Counted from the first letter of the stretch, positions 22,699 through 30,579 are shown. The stretch is DNA of 34,783 bases from Ruminococcus sp. (GCA_017470535.1 JAFUYP010000053.1:1-34783); one strand, 5' to 3'. Program-made: numbers and translations. Notes: generated by a model not told the origin, from the letters alone.

Positions 22699-23274
22699 CT
22701 AAAGCGTCTTGTAAAGCGCATAAGCCTCATTTTTCAGCACCGCCGAGCGGTATGCCAGCAGCATTATCGCAAGTGCCTTTCTCAGCTTGTCCCTGACCTC
22801 ACCGCTTATGCTTGCCGGTATCATCTTCTCAGATATGTCAAGCACATTCTGTGAGTCTATCCTGACATTCCTTCTGTCGTTCAGCATTATCACCGAGCTG
22901 CAAAGCAGATTAAACAGATCCTTGTCATGCAGTATGTCGTCCGACTCGTCCTCAACGTCACCGTTTATGTACTCCATCAGCTTGACAATGTCCTCGAGCT
23001 TCATAGAAGCCCTCAGTACATTTATAAGCAGTATCCTTGCGACGTGCTTTTCTGTGTATTTTTTTGTACTGTTAGATGCTACCCAGCCACGCTTTATCCA
23101 GTTTTGTATCGTAGAGCCTTCAAGCCCTGTGAACCTTGCCATCTGTGAGAGTGTCACACCGCCGGTCGCCGAAAGTATCGGCGAGATAAGTGAATCGAAC
23201 GCCTGCCCCTGACTTATCCTTTCCTTAGCCCAGTCGGTAAGCGGCAGCACAGTACCGGGAACGTGTTCCGTCAT
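22699..23274 (-). CDS. DUF1836 family HTH regulator
   Basis: The 191-residue protein has a MerR-like helix-turn-helix at about 38-75 (LSQMARFTGLEGSTIQNWIKRGWV), the KKYTEKHVARILLINVLR segment and an all-helical C-terminal half. This pattern is that of DUF1836, uncharacterised Firmicute proteins related to MerR DNA-binding domains. AAAGGAGG lies 5 nt before the ATG. It heads the operon with the 52-residue peptide (60 nt gap) and the SPFH gene. A palindrome within the promoter spacer suggests autoregulation. Confidence 0.78.
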   Translation of the reverse strand: MTEHVPGTVLPLTDWAKERISQGQAFDSLISPILSATGGVTLSQMARFTGLEGSTIQNWIKRGWVASNSTKKYTEKHVARILLINVLRASMKLEDIVKLMEYINGDVEDESDDILHDKDLFNLLCSSVIMLNDRRNVRIDSQNVLDISEKMIPASISGEVRDKLRKALAIMLLAYRSAVLKNEAYALYKTL

Positions 23275-23322
23275 TTTTTAACCTCCTTTTCTGTTCACTT
23301 GTTGTTTCCTGATGTTGTAATG

Positions 23323-23351
23323 ATTATACCATAAGTTCATATGAACCGCAA
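23323..23351 (-). promoter_or_regulatory. Promoter of the DUF1836-SPFH operon with spacer palindrome
   Basis: Leftward TTGCGG, 17 nt, TATAAT. TTCATATGAA (23336-23345), a perfect 10-bp palindrome, fills the part of the spacer next to the -35, where a bound protein would block or twist the promoter as MerR-type regulators do. Confidence 0.65.
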
Positions 23352-23516
23352 GTGCGATTTTGTGATTGTTTTTAACGGTTTAGTGTTAGTTTTTAATATA
23401 TCTCGCTCATTCTCTGCTTTTCTTATATTTTCTCATAATATCGCTCATTTTCGTGCTTTCAGTCGCACATCGCAGCTGTATGCCCCCAAATGCCCGATAA
23501 ACCGGCGGATAAACGA

Positions 23517-23549
23517 AAAAGACACTCCTGCCGTATCACAGCAGAAGTG
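23517..23549 (-). terminator. Terminator of the small lipoprotein gene
   Basis: CACTCCTGC and GCAGAAGTG pair with one mismatch; T-run on the leftward strand (A's at 23517-23520). The sequence between it and the DUF1836 promoter (23352-23516) shows no gene. Confidence 0.8.
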
Positions 23550-23565
23550 CCAAACTTAGGTTACA

Positions 23566-23925
23566 TTATTCCTTTTCAAGATAGACCTTTTCGCCATCAA
23601 TGTCGAGAACGAGCTGATCGTCTTTAAGAGTGGCCTTCTCATCATCGCCGTCAACCGTTAATGTGATAGTATCGCCGTCATATGACCACTCCATATCCTT
23701 GTTTTTGCCGTTAGCTGTTATCTTGCCCTCGCCGCCTTTTTCCACCTCGATAGTCATAAAATCCTTAACGATGTCACCGGTGAGCTCATCGTCCTTTGTC
23801 ATCGTCTGACCGTTGCTTTCGAGCTTGACGCTTTTCCATGTTCCGACAAACTGGCTGCCGCCGCATGATGTGAGCATACCACAGCTGAGAACAACACTTG
23901 CAGCAATTGCTAAGATCTTTTTCAT
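23566..23925 (-). CDS. Small lipoprotein with lipocalin-like beta domain
   Basis: The 119-residue protein has a lipoprotein signal peptide ending LTSC (C21). The mature part begins FVGTWKSVKLE and alternates short strands (ITANGKNKDMEWSYDGDTITLTVDG), as in lipocalin-like proteins whose GTWK opening is typical. Function unknown; it should sit on the outer face of the membrane. AGGAGGAGTATAGT precedes the ATG. It is a single-gene unit with promoter and terminator. Confidence 0.8.
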   Translation of the reverse strand: MKKILAIAASVVLSCGMLTSCGGSQFVGTWKSVKLESNGQTMTKDDELTGDIVKDFMTIEVEKGGEGKITANGKNKDMEWSYDGDTITLTVDGDDEKATLKDDQLVLDIDGEKVYLEKE

Positions 23926-23968
23926 ACTATACTCCTCCTATAAATGTGTATTGTTTTCCTGCAATTAA

Positions 23969-23997
23969 ATTTTAACATAATATCTTAAAAAAGTCAA
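23969..23997 (-). promoter_or_regulatory. Promoter of the small lipoprotein gene
   Basis: Leftward TTGACT, 17 nt, TAAAAT. Confidence 0.75.
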
Positions 23998-24042
23998 TAC
24001 TATTTTTTAAAAAATATTATACTTTTTAAAAAAACAAGCATG

Positions 24043-24067
24043 AAAAAGCCGGAGCATATCTCCGGCT
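24043..24067 (-). terminator. Terminator of the yaaO-darA-holB-ricT operon
   Basis: AGCCGGAG and CTCCGGCT pair around CATAT, with five T's on the leftward strand. The right arm touches the stop codon of the phospholipase-C-like gene. Confidence 0.88.
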
Positions 24068-24687
24068 CAGATATTCAGGTTTTCAAATTCCTCATAGCAC
24101 GCTGTTTCTACGTCACTAATCATCTTCACATTGCATATCCGGGGCGGCTCGTCAATGGCTTTTTTGTTCATGTAGTCGGTGCAAAGATGCTCGGCGTAGC
24201 GTTTTAAAAGCTCCTCAGTCACAGTCGTGACAGGGATAGGCTTTGCCGCTCTGAGCTTTGGCAGCACCTCCTTGTACAGCCAGTCGCCCTGAAGAGAATT
24301 ATTGAATCTGTATAGCTCCTGCCATTTAAGCTCTCTTAACTGCTCCTCAGCCGCACCATTTGCCCTTAGTGCCGCAAACAGCACGGGCTGAGCCAGCTCG
24401 TCCCAGTAAATGTCCGTAAAAACGTGCAGTAAAAATCCCTTTAAAAAGTCCGTATCATCTTTGCACAGACTTTTGCCGAGCTTGCAGAAATCACGGACAT
24501 TGCGCTTCCATTGCTCGTAATCAAGGCTTCTGATATGTGCAGGATACCTGACCGACTGGTCTGCAAAGCCGTCAATGTTCACAGCGTCGGGAGATACAGC
24601 CCCAAGATAAAACTGTCCTTGATCTTGTATGTTTAATTTTTCAGCCATATCATAGGCAGCTTTAAGATGAACTATCGCAGACGGCAT
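24067..24687 (-). CDS. Zinc-dependent phospholipase C-like protein
   Basis: The 206-residue cytoplasmic protein starts MPSAIVHLKAA and has GAVSPDAVN, RYPAHIR and GFLLHVFTDIYWDE. Its histidines and aspartates (H7, D34, H51, H88, D92, D96) fit the ligand pattern of the zinc-dependent phospholipase C/S1-P1-like superfamily. There is no signal peptide, and the substrate is unknown. The start at 24687 has GGAGG upstream; a GTG at 24717 would overlap ricT further and is less likely. It is the last gene of the operon, 1 nt after ricT. Confidence 0.7.
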   Translation of the reverse strand: MPSAIVHLKAAYDMAEKLNIQDQGQFYLGAVSPDAVNIDGFADQSVRYPAHIRSLDYEQWKRNVRDFCKLGKSLCKDDTDFLKGFLLHVFTDIYWDELAQPVLFAALRANGAAEEQLRELKWQELYRFNNSLQGDWLYKEVLPKLRAAKPIPVTTVTEELLKRYAEHLCTDYMNKKAIDEPPRICNVKMISDVETACYEEFENLNI

Positions 24688-24688
24688 A

Positions 24689-25546
24689 TCATTTGTCCTC
24701 CAGTCCTTTGAGCGCACGCAGCTCGTTTCGGTCGAGCTTTATAACAGAGTCCCTGATAAGCTCGACCTCATCCTTTTTTAGCGTTACAACTGCATCGGTC
24801 TTATCCATTTTGATAGTCAGCTTGCCTGTCAGCAGGTTTGAGTCGGTAACAACGCCCTTGCCCTCCGGCGTTCTTACGATAGCGCCGACCTTCGGGGTGG
24901 TCTTTAACAGATCCTCATATGCCTCCTGCTCGTATTTCAGACAGCACATAAGTCTGCCGCAGGTGCCTGATATTTTCGTGGGGTTGAGCGAGAGCGACTG
25001 CTCCTTTGCCATTTTGATAGATACCGGCTGGAACTCTCCCATATACCTCGAACAGCAAAACGGCTGACCGCATATGCCAAGACCGCCCAGCATCTTAGCC
25101 TCATCACGCACACCTATCTGCCTTAGCTCTATCCTTGTGCGGAAAACGCTTGCAAGATCCTTTACAAGCTCTCTGAAATCCACCCTGTTCTCCGCCGTGA
25201 AATAAAACAGCAGCTTGTTGTTGTCAAAAGTACATTCAGCATCAATAAGATTCATTTTAAGACCGTGCGCTGCTATCTTCTGCTCGCATATCCTGAATGC
25301 TTCCTTTTCTCTCGCCTTGTTCTTTTCTATCACAGCAAGATCCTTTTCGTTGGCTATCCTGATTATCGGCTTTATATCGCCGTAGTTGTCGGGATTTATC
25401 TCCCTGTCAACAAGTACAGCCTCGCCGCACTCTATGCCTTTTACCGTTTCGACTATCACCTTGTCACCTACGGAAACTTTAAGCCCCTTCGGGTTAAAGT
25501 AGTATACCTTTCCTACGCTTTTAAAGCGTACACCTATTATCTTCAA
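24689..25546 (-). CDS. ricT: RicT (YaaT/PSP1) Fe-S regulatory protein, TTG start
   Basis: PSP1-type protein of 285 residues. Six cysteines (C159, C164, C165 in GICGQPFCC; C196, C201, C202 in GTCGRLMCC) match those of Bacillus RicT, which with RicA and RicF binds 4Fe-4S clusters and controls RNase Y processing. It starts with TTG at 25546, preceded by AGGAGG at a 7-nt spacing; no ATG is available near it. It lies between holB (16 nt gap) and the phospholipase-like gene, as holB-yaaT in Bacillus. Confidence 0.93.
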   Translation of the reverse strand: MKIIGVRFKSVGKVYYFNPKGLKVSVGDKVIVETVKGIECGEAVLVDREINPDNYGDIKPIIRIANEKDLAVIEKNKAREKEAFRICEQKIAAHGLKMNLIDAECTFDNNKLLFYFTAENRVDFRELVKDLASVFRTRIELRQIGVRDEAKMLGGLGICGQPFCCSRYMGEFQPVSIKMAKEQSLSLNPTKISGTCGRLMCCLKYEQEAYEDLLKTTPKVGAIVRTPEGKGVVTDSNLLTGKLTIKMDKTDAVVTLKKDEVELIRDSVIKLDRNELRALKGLEDK

Positions 25547-25562
25547 GAGCTGTCCTCCTATT

Positions 25563-26537
25563 CTATATCTGTGCTATCGCAGCGCTTATGCCGTTTATCA
25601 CAAGCGCCTTTGAGCAGTTCTGGTCTGTCTTTTTTATATATCCGCATATGAGCCTGTAAAGCCGCTCACATCTTGCAGCTCCAAATCGTGCAGAGAGCTT
25701 TTGAGCGCTTTCACGGCTCGCACCTATCACCTCACTGCTGCCGAGCGATAATGCCGCAGCGTCCCTTGTGATGATACTGAGTGTGACGAGCGTTTCACGC
25801 AAAAGCCCTTTTTTGCTGTCGCAGGCGGTGATAGCTTTTAGCAGAGCGTAATCATCGCCCTGCGTCATAGCATCGACTATGCTCACCGCAGCCTGAGCTG
25901 ACAGATAAGCCATGCCCTTTTCAAGGTATTCTATACACCTGCCTATATTGCCGCCCGAGGCACTTACTGCCTGCGCTATCTCACCGTACCGGTATTTTCC
26001 GCTCATGCCGAGATACTGCGCACACTCATCCTGAGTGCAGGGAGCAACGCCGAAAGCCACCGTCCGTGAGAGTATAGTCTGTAAAAAAGCGTCCTTTGAA
26101 TCCGCCGTCAGTATCACTGCCGTGTGGTCGGGCGGCTCCTCAATCAGCTTTAACAGTATATTCTGCACCTGCTCGCCGGTAATCTTCGAGCGGTCAACGT
26201 CAGGGATAATATATACCTTTACCCTGCCCTCGTTAGGCGTCACTATCGCATCTGATACGACCTTTCTTATGTCGTCTACCGCATAGTTGCCGTTTTCGTT
26301 GGGCGTTACCATTATGACATCAGGGTGAAGCCCGTCTGTGACCTTCCTGCAATGCCTGCATACGCCGCACGGAGTACCGCTGCCGCTCTCACAGAGCATT
26401 GCCGCTGCGATGTACTTAGCAGCCGTCCTGCGCCCAAGCCCGTACTCACCTGTTATCATGATCGAATGAGGTTCACGCCCCTTCCGGATCATGGCGGCGA
26501 TAGTGCCTTTGAGCCTGTCATTTCCTGCAAGTATCAT
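25563..26537 (-). CDS. holB: DNA polymerase III delta-prime subunit
   Basis: Clamp-loader subunit of 324 residues. The P-loop is degenerate (GEYGLGRRT, 30-38), as expected of the non-hydrolysing delta-prime subunit. A zinc-binding set C49, C57, C60, C63 (TPCGVCRHC) follows. HPDVIMV, NILLKLIEEPPDHTAVIL and the SRT-like LSRTVAF arginine-finger region are conserved. Its start overlaps the darA stop by 4 nt. Weak sequence at the C-terminal end is normal for Firmicute HolB. Confidence 0.93.
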   Translation of the reverse strand: MILAGNDRLKGTIAAMIRKGREPHSIMITGEYGLGRRTAAKYIAAAMLCESGSGTPCGVCRHCRKVTDGLHPDVIMVTPNENGNYAVDDIRKVVSDAIVTPNEGRVKVYIIPDVDRSKITGEQVQNILLKLIEEPPDHTAVILTADSKDAFLQTILSRTVAFGVAPCTQDECAQYLGMSGKYRYGEIAQAVSASGGNIGRCIEYLEKGMAYLSAQAAVSIVDAMTQGDDYALLKAITACDSKKGLLRETLVTLSIITRDAAALSLGSSEVIGASRESAQKLSARFGAARCERLYRLICGYIKKTDQNCSKALVINGISAAIAQI

Positions 26538-26857
26538 ACCTGCTCAAATCTTTCTATATCGGTAACGAATATCGTAGCACCGCCGATAGTTACCTCGACT
26601 GTGTTAGTATCACCTATCTCACGCCCCATAACGGACGACATACTTACAGTCTGCTTTCTTTTCTTTGAGTATTCCTTGCAGATGCCGATAACATTATCCA
26701 CCTGCTCGTCCTGACAGCATATCATATATGTAGTGTTGCCTTTTAAAAGGAACCCGCCCGTGGTAGCGAGCTTGGTAGCCCGTATCCCGGCAGCCTGCAA
26801 CCCCTTGCTGACTGCATATGTATCATCATTATTAACTATCGCATAAACTAACTTCAT
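26534..26857 (-). CDS. darA: PII-like c-di-AMP receptor DarA (PstA, YaaQ)
   Basis: The 107-residue product begins MKLVYAIVNNDD and includes LATTGGFLLKGNTTYMICCQDEQVDNVI, the DarA signature with the cyclic-di-AMP-contacting TGGF loop, and ends VTIGGATIFVTDIERFEQV. It is a trimeric PII-like receptor sensing c-di-AMP, with targets unknown. AAGGAG lies 10 nt upstream. It precedes holB as in Bacillus, where yaaR separates them; here they overlap by 4 nt. Confidence 0.94.
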   Translation of the reverse strand: MKLVYAIVNNDDTYAVSKGLQAAGIRATKLATTGGFLLKGNTTYMICCQDEQVDNVIGICKEYSKKRKQTVSMSSVMGREIGDTNTVEVTIGGATIFVTDIERFEQV

Positions 26858-26876
26858 ATCCCTGTATCTCCTTAAT

Positions 26877-26933
26877 GCGCCAAAGGCGCTTATTCTTCCT
26901 GCTTCTTGCCTCTTACCTCTTGCTTCTATTATA
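26877..26933 (-). promoter_or_regulatory. Possible internal promoter and leader hairpin before darA
   Basis: An extended -10, TGCTATAAT on the leftward strand (26928-26936), lies at the end of the yaaO-like gene without a good -35. The leader holds a purine-rich stretch and the hairpin GCGCC-AAA-GGCGC (26877-26889) directly before the ribosome site; no T-run follows, so it is not a terminator. Confidence 0.35.
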
Positions 26934-28269
26934 GCACAACTATCTCAAAAATGCTATACCTTTTTAAAATTTTTATTATTTCGTCTGTTATCAGCTCGCC
27001 GCTGACCGCCAGAGGTATGGACGGCTGGCAGCAAACAGCAGTCCTGCCGCAGATAAGACCCTTTGCATCATCGACATTTACTCTTCGTGAGAGCGAAAAT
27101 GCCGCCTGACGGATAGACATTGCCACGACCGGCTCCGGCAGAGCCGGCAGCTCAGACTCTATCGCCCGGCGTTTATTCAGCAATGACAGCGCAAAAAGCA
27201 GCCTGTCGTAGTCATCTTCGCTGTTATATACCGACGGCATCAGCACTAATGCAAATGGGTCTGAGTATTCGCATTCGATGTCGTTTTCCCTTAAATGCTC
27301 AGCAAGCTCATCGCCCGTATAGCCAAAGCTGCCGGGGAGAATAGTTATCTTCATAGGCTCATCGCCGCCGAGGGCGTAGCCCATTTCGGTGATCTCATTT
27401 TTAACTGTGTTTACCCTTGAGACAGCTTCTTCAAGCTCTGTCGGGAAGGTGGTGCTTAGTAAAGCATTGCAAAGATCAAGCGACTGCATTATAATATATG
27501 AAGGGCTCGTCGATGCAAACATCGACATAAGCGCCTTTGCATTCTTTACAAAACGTGTGTCTGCATTGCGGCTTATGTGCAGATAGCCACCGCCCGTATA
27601 GACAGGAAGTGTCTTATGTGCCGAATCACAGCACATATCCGCCCCCAGATCTATCGGGTGAAGGCTCTTGCTCAAGAATTTAAGATACGCCCCGTGTGCG
27701 TTGTCAACAAGCAGCGGCAGGGAGTATTCCCTGCACACACGGCTTATCCCCTCTATATCAAGCATATTGCCGCAGTAGTCGGGGCTTGTGACATATACGG
27801 CTATTGGCTTATCCGGCATGGCTGCAAGAGCATTCTCAACATCTGCGGGGGCTATGTCGCAGCTGCATATGTTCTTGTCATCTGTGCCCGGCATGAGCCA
27901 TTTGACATCGAAGTCTATCAGCGCTGCCGCATCTAAAAACGCCTTGTGTGCGTTCCTGCCTGCGAGAATGACAGGACGCTCACCGTCCTTTTTAAGTGTA
28001 GTGACGGCTGTGGCGAGCATCGTTTTTATCGACAGCGACGAGCCTTCGGTGGAATAGAGGGTCCTTTCGGTGCCGAAAAGCATGGAAGCGTTCCTCTCAC
28101 TCTCTGCTATTATCCCCTCATCGGAATAAAGATACCCGGCACCGTTTATCTCGGTGATGTCAAGCGGCTCTGCGCCGTGAATGGATACGCCCTTGTGACC
28201 GGGCATATGAAAGCGCACCTTGCCGCTTAACGCATAGCTTGTTACAAAGTCACATATCGGGGTGGTCAT
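26929..28269 (-). CDS. Orn/Lys/Arg decarboxylase family PLP protein (YaaO-like)
   Basis: The 446-residue fold-type I protein has the opening RFHMPGHKG (19-27), EINGAGYL and VTSPDYCGNMLDI. The PLP lysine is K219 in CDSAHKTLPVYTGGGYLH, as in Bacillus YaaO and SpeA-like decarboxylases. It may decarboxylate arginine, lysine or another basic amino acid; the substrate is not readable. Its location before darA-holB-ricT is the Bacillus arrangement. TAGGAGA is upstream. It follows the sigma-like gene by 11 nt. Confidence 0.87.
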   Translation of the reverse strand: MTTPICDFVTSYALSGKVRFHMPGHKGVSIHGAEPLDITEINGAGYLYSDEGIIAESERNASMLFGTERTLYSTEGSSLSIKTMLATAVTTLKKDGERPVILAGRNAHKAFLDAAALIDFDVKWLMPGTDDKNICSCDIAPADVENALAAMPDKPIAVYVTSPDYCGNMLDIEGISRVCREYSLPLLVDNAHGAYLKFLSKSLHPIDLGADMCCDSAHKTLPVYTGGGYLHISRNADTRFVKNAKALMSMFASTSPSYIIMQSLDLCNALLSTTFPTELEEAVSRVNTVKNEITEMGYALGGDEPMKITILPGSFGYTGDELAEHLRENDIECEYSDPFALVLMPSVYNSEDDYDRLLFALSLLNKRRAIESELPALPEPVVAMSIRQAAFSLSRRVNVDDAKGLICGRTAVCCQPSIPLAVSGELITDEIIKILKRYSIFEIVVL

Positions 28270-28280
28270 AAACAGTTCTC

Positions 28281-28619
28281 CTAATCAAGAAAAGAATCTC
28301 TGACAAGCCTGTACAGCTTCATCCTCGACGCTTTGAGCGTCCGTGAGACTGTGGAGCGGTTGACGCCCATTTTCAAAGCTATCTCCTCCATCGTCAGCCT
28401 GTCCCTATAATATAACATTATATAACATTTCTGGCGTTTAGTCAAACTGTTTTGCAAAAGCTCATGCAAAAGCCTTATCTTAAATCTCGTTACCTGATAA
28501 TAAGCATCATACTCCTCCTCGTCAGAGAGCTTGTCAAAGACCTCGTCCTGAGCAGTCTTATCGGCGCTGAGCATATCAAGCACTCCGTGGGCAAGCGTTC
28601 TTTTTCTTGCGTATTTCAA
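28281..28619 (-). CDS. Sigma-70 region 4-like DNA-binding protein
   Basis: The 112-residue protein has a C-terminal helix-turn-helix LTKRQKCYIMLYYRDRLTMEEIALKMGVNRSTVSRTLKASRMKLYRL, the layout of sigma region 4, but no region 2. It could be a free-standing regulator, an anti- or co-sigma-like factor, or a phage-derived late regulator. Its ATG overlaps the stop of the coiled-coil gene by 4 nt, and the decarboxylase gene follows after 11 nt. Not assigned to a named family. Confidence 0.75.
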   Translation of the reverse strand: MKYARKRTLAHGVLDMLSADKTAQDEVFDKLSDEEEYDAYYQVTRFKIRLLHELLQNSLTKRQKCYIMLYYRDRLTMEEIALKMGVNRSTVSRTLKASRMKLYRLVRDSFLD

Positions 28620-28849
28620 TTGACCGCCGCCTCTCGTCTTATAGATGCTCTGGGGCGCTCATCAACATACTTGACCATGTCATGAAGTGCAGCTATAAGA
28701 TCATTGTATTCTTCCTTTAATGTATCCCTCCTCTGCTCGAGCATTTTCCTGTCCTTGCCTGTGTACAGCTTTATCATGTCGTTGATAACTGCTATCCGGT
28801 CCTCTATCATCGTTATCTGTGTCTGATAGTTTTTAAAAAGCTTTTTCAA
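28616..28849 (-). CDS. Small coiled-coil protein paired with the sigma-like gene
   Basis: The 77-residue protein begins (L)KKLFKNYQTQITMIEDRIAV and is helical and charged, with heptad-like spacing through about 60. A TTG start at 28849 is preferred because AAGGAGG lies 5 nt before it. A GTG at 28882 in the same frame has no ribosome site and starts inside a palindrome. It overlaps the sigma-like gene by 4 nt, suggesting that the two proteins work together. Function unknown. Confidence 0.65.
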   Translation of the reverse strand: MKKLFKNYQTQITMIEDRIAVINDMIKLYTGKDRKMLEQRRDTLKEEYNDLIAALHDMVKYVDERPRASIRREAAVN

Positions 28850-28879
28850 TTTTTCCTCCTTGGTTATAGTCTTGCTTTT

Positions 28880-28967
28880 CACCTGCCCGGGTACAGGTGA
28901 AAAGCCGGATAATGCGAATAAAACATATGTTCTAATATTATGATAACATATTTTTGCAAAAAGTCAA
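28880..28967 (-). promoter_or_regulatory. Promoter and operator region of the coiled-coil/sigma-like operon
   Basis: Leftward TTGACT (28962-28967), 16 nt, TATCAT (28940-28945). An inverted repeat ATATGTT, 13 nt, AACATAT (28925-28951) covers the -10. Further down, CACCTG and CAGGTG arms enclose CCCGGG (28880-28899) in the leader. Either palindrome could be an operator. Confidence 0.5.
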
Positions 28968-29038
28968 GAGGAAGGGCAAAAATTTATTTTTTTGTGAGAG
29001 TTGTGGGGATTTAATTGGACTGTTTGTGCAAAATAACG

Positions 29039-29067
29039 TTGACAAGAGGAAAATTTTGTGGTATAAT
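29039..29067 (+). promoter_or_regulatory. Consensus promoter before the candidate RNA
   Basis: TTGACA, 17 nt, TATAAT, with TGG before the -10. The nearest rightward gene starts 286 nt downstream, and a terminator comes first. Confidence 0.85.
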
Positions 29068-29073
29068 AGGTGA

Positions 29074-29299
29074 ACAGACAGTAAAACAGTTGCCCGAATT
29101 TTCGTGATAAATAAAAATAAAACTACAAAAATTCGTACAGCGAAAAGAGTTTGATTGTTTGTACAGCTTTTTCAAGTGGGTAAAAAAACAAAAATAAAAA
29201 CCGCTTGCTAAGCAAAAATGTGTGTAAAAATTTTCAAGATGAGATGTGCTTCCCGAGGTGTAGATTATTTCGAGGGCATTATTTGGTGTCCTCTTTTTT
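29074..29299 (+). ncRNA. Candidate structured RNA or attenuated leader (about 226 nt)
   Basis: A perfect promoter ends at 29067 and an intrinsic terminator at 29299, with no convincing coding frame between. Visible pairings are CGAATTTT with AAAATTCG (around 29096-29134), CAAGTGG with CCGCTTG (around 29174-29207) and a GCTT/AAGC hairpin. A second GAGG (29255-29258) could compete with the terminator arm for CCTC, as an antiterminator would. It may be an independent small RNA or a leader controlling the DUF896-WYL operon. It does not obviously match tmRNA, RNase P, SRP or a T-box; 6S RNA cannot be excluded by eye. The stretch 28968-29038 before the promoter shows nothing. Confidence 0.5.
29272..29299 (+). 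terminator. Terminator or attenuator upstream of the DUF896 gene
   Basis: GAGGGCA (29272-29278) and TGTCCTC (29287-29293) pair with one G-T, then six T's follow. It is 54 nt before the next start codon. Confidence 0.8.
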
Positions 29300-29352
29300 A
29301 ATTTTCACAGGGGGAATATGCGCATTTTATCAGGTAATGGTGGTAAAAATTT

Positions 29353-29580
29353 ATGGAGAAAAGCAAGCTCGACCGCATAAGCGAGCTTTCAAGGATCGCA
29401 AGAGAGCGAGAACTGACAGAGGACGAGCATATCGAGCGTCAGCTGCTGAGAAATGAATACAGACAGTCGGTAGTCGGCAATCTCAGAAGTCAGCTTGAAA
29501 GCATCACTATCGTAGAGCCGGACGGTTCTAAGGTGGCGCTCAGCGAAAGGATGAAAAATGATAAGGGGAGGAAAAGCTAA
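29353..29580 (+). CDS. DUF896 (YnzC-like) small protein
   Basis: The 75-residue product has the family core KLDRISELSRIARERELTEDE...QLLRNEYR near the start and QLESITIVEPDGS at about 47-59. These give the helical hairpin known from Bacillus YnzC, whose role is unclear. The ribosome site is weak (GGTGG, about 9 nt). The stop overlaps the next start by one base (TAATG), coupling it to a WYL regulator. Confidence 0.88.
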   Translation: MEKSKLDRISELSRIARERELTEDEHIERQLLRNEYRQSVVGNLRSQLESITIVEPDGSKVALSERMKNDKGRKS

Positions 29581-30572
29581 TGGCAAGTCAGGCAAAACAA
29601 AAGCAGAAGCTCTTGTTTATGAAAAAGCTGTTTGAAAGGAGATCGGACGAGGAGCATCCCATAACCGGTGTAAAGATCATAGATATACTCGCACAGCAGA
29701 ATATAAAGTGCGAAAGAAAGACTGTCTATGATGACATAGATACCCTTAAAAACTCGGGCATGGATCTTGTGACCACTAAGGTCGGACATTCAAATGCCTA
29801 TTATTTAGGAGAAAGGCTTTTCCAGGACGAGGAATTGTTCGTGCTCGTTGACTCGGTAGCATCATCAAGATTTCTGACGATAAAGAAATCAAATGAGCTT
29901 ATTGACAAGCTGATGACACTTACAAGTGAGTTCAAAGCCCCGGCGCTCAGGCGTTCGTTCTTTATCAGGAACAGGTCAAAGACCTTCAACGAGCAGATAT
30001 ACTACTGCATAAACGCTATCAACGAGGGCATAAACAACGACAAGGACATAGAGTTCAAATACTATGAATACACCCCCGAGAAGAAAAAGCAGCTGCGTCA
30101 CGGCGGCGAGATATATCATGTATCGCCGTACTATCTTGTATGCAACGACAACAACTACTATCTTATATGCTACAACTATAAGCGTGAGCAGATCTCGTAT
30201 TTCAGGGTAGACAGAATGACCAAGGTAGAGGTCATAGAGCAAAAGCGCAGGGTGCTTACCGATGCCGAGGAGGCAAGAGCAAAGGAACAGCGCTATGCTA
30301 TATTCGATATGTACCCGGGCGAGGCTGTCACAGCTGAGATAAAGTTTGACAATACGCTTATAAATGCAGTGATAGACCGCTTCACAGAGCGTGTTGTTAT
30401 TGAAAAGGTAGACGAGCAGAATTTCAAGGTGACTGTCGATGTGCAGCTCTCCCCGACATTCTATGGCTGGCTTTTCAATTTCGGCGACAAGGCAGAGCTT
30501 TTATCACCTGCAAATGCAGTTGAGCAGGCAAGACAGATAGTTGACGGATTGAGCAAGCTGTATAATAAATAA
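29580..30572 (+). CDS. WYL-domain transcriptional regulator
   Basis: The 330-residue protein has an N-terminal winged helix (KLLFMKKLFERRSDEEHPITGVKIIDILAQ...KTVYDDIDTLKNSGMD, about 9-62). The WYL domain is around 160-215 (HVSPYYLVCNDNNYYLICYNY...FRVDRM), and a WCX-like C-terminal extension reaches 325. WYL regulators sense nucleotides or nucleic acid and are often autoregulated or linked to DNA damage or defence. A GGGAGG ribosome site lies in the end of the DUF896 gene. No defence genes adjoin it here. Confidence 0.92.
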   Translation: MASQAKQKQKLLFMKKLFERRSDEEHPITGVKIIDILAQQNIKCERKTVYDDIDTLKNSGMDLVTTKVGHSNAYYLGERLFQDEELFVLVDSVASSRFLTIKKSNELIDKLMTLTSEFKAPALRRSFFIRNRSKTFNEQIYYCINAINEGINNDKDIEFKYYEYTPEKKKQLRHGGEIYHVSPYYLVCNDNNYYLICYNYKREQISYFRVDRMTKVEVIEQKRRVLTDAEEARAKEQRYAIFDMYPGEAVTAEIKFDNTLINAVIDRFTERVVIEKVDEQNFKVTVDVQLSPTFYGWLFNFGDKAELLSPANAVEQARQIVDGLSKLYNK

Positions 30573-30579
30573 ACATCAA

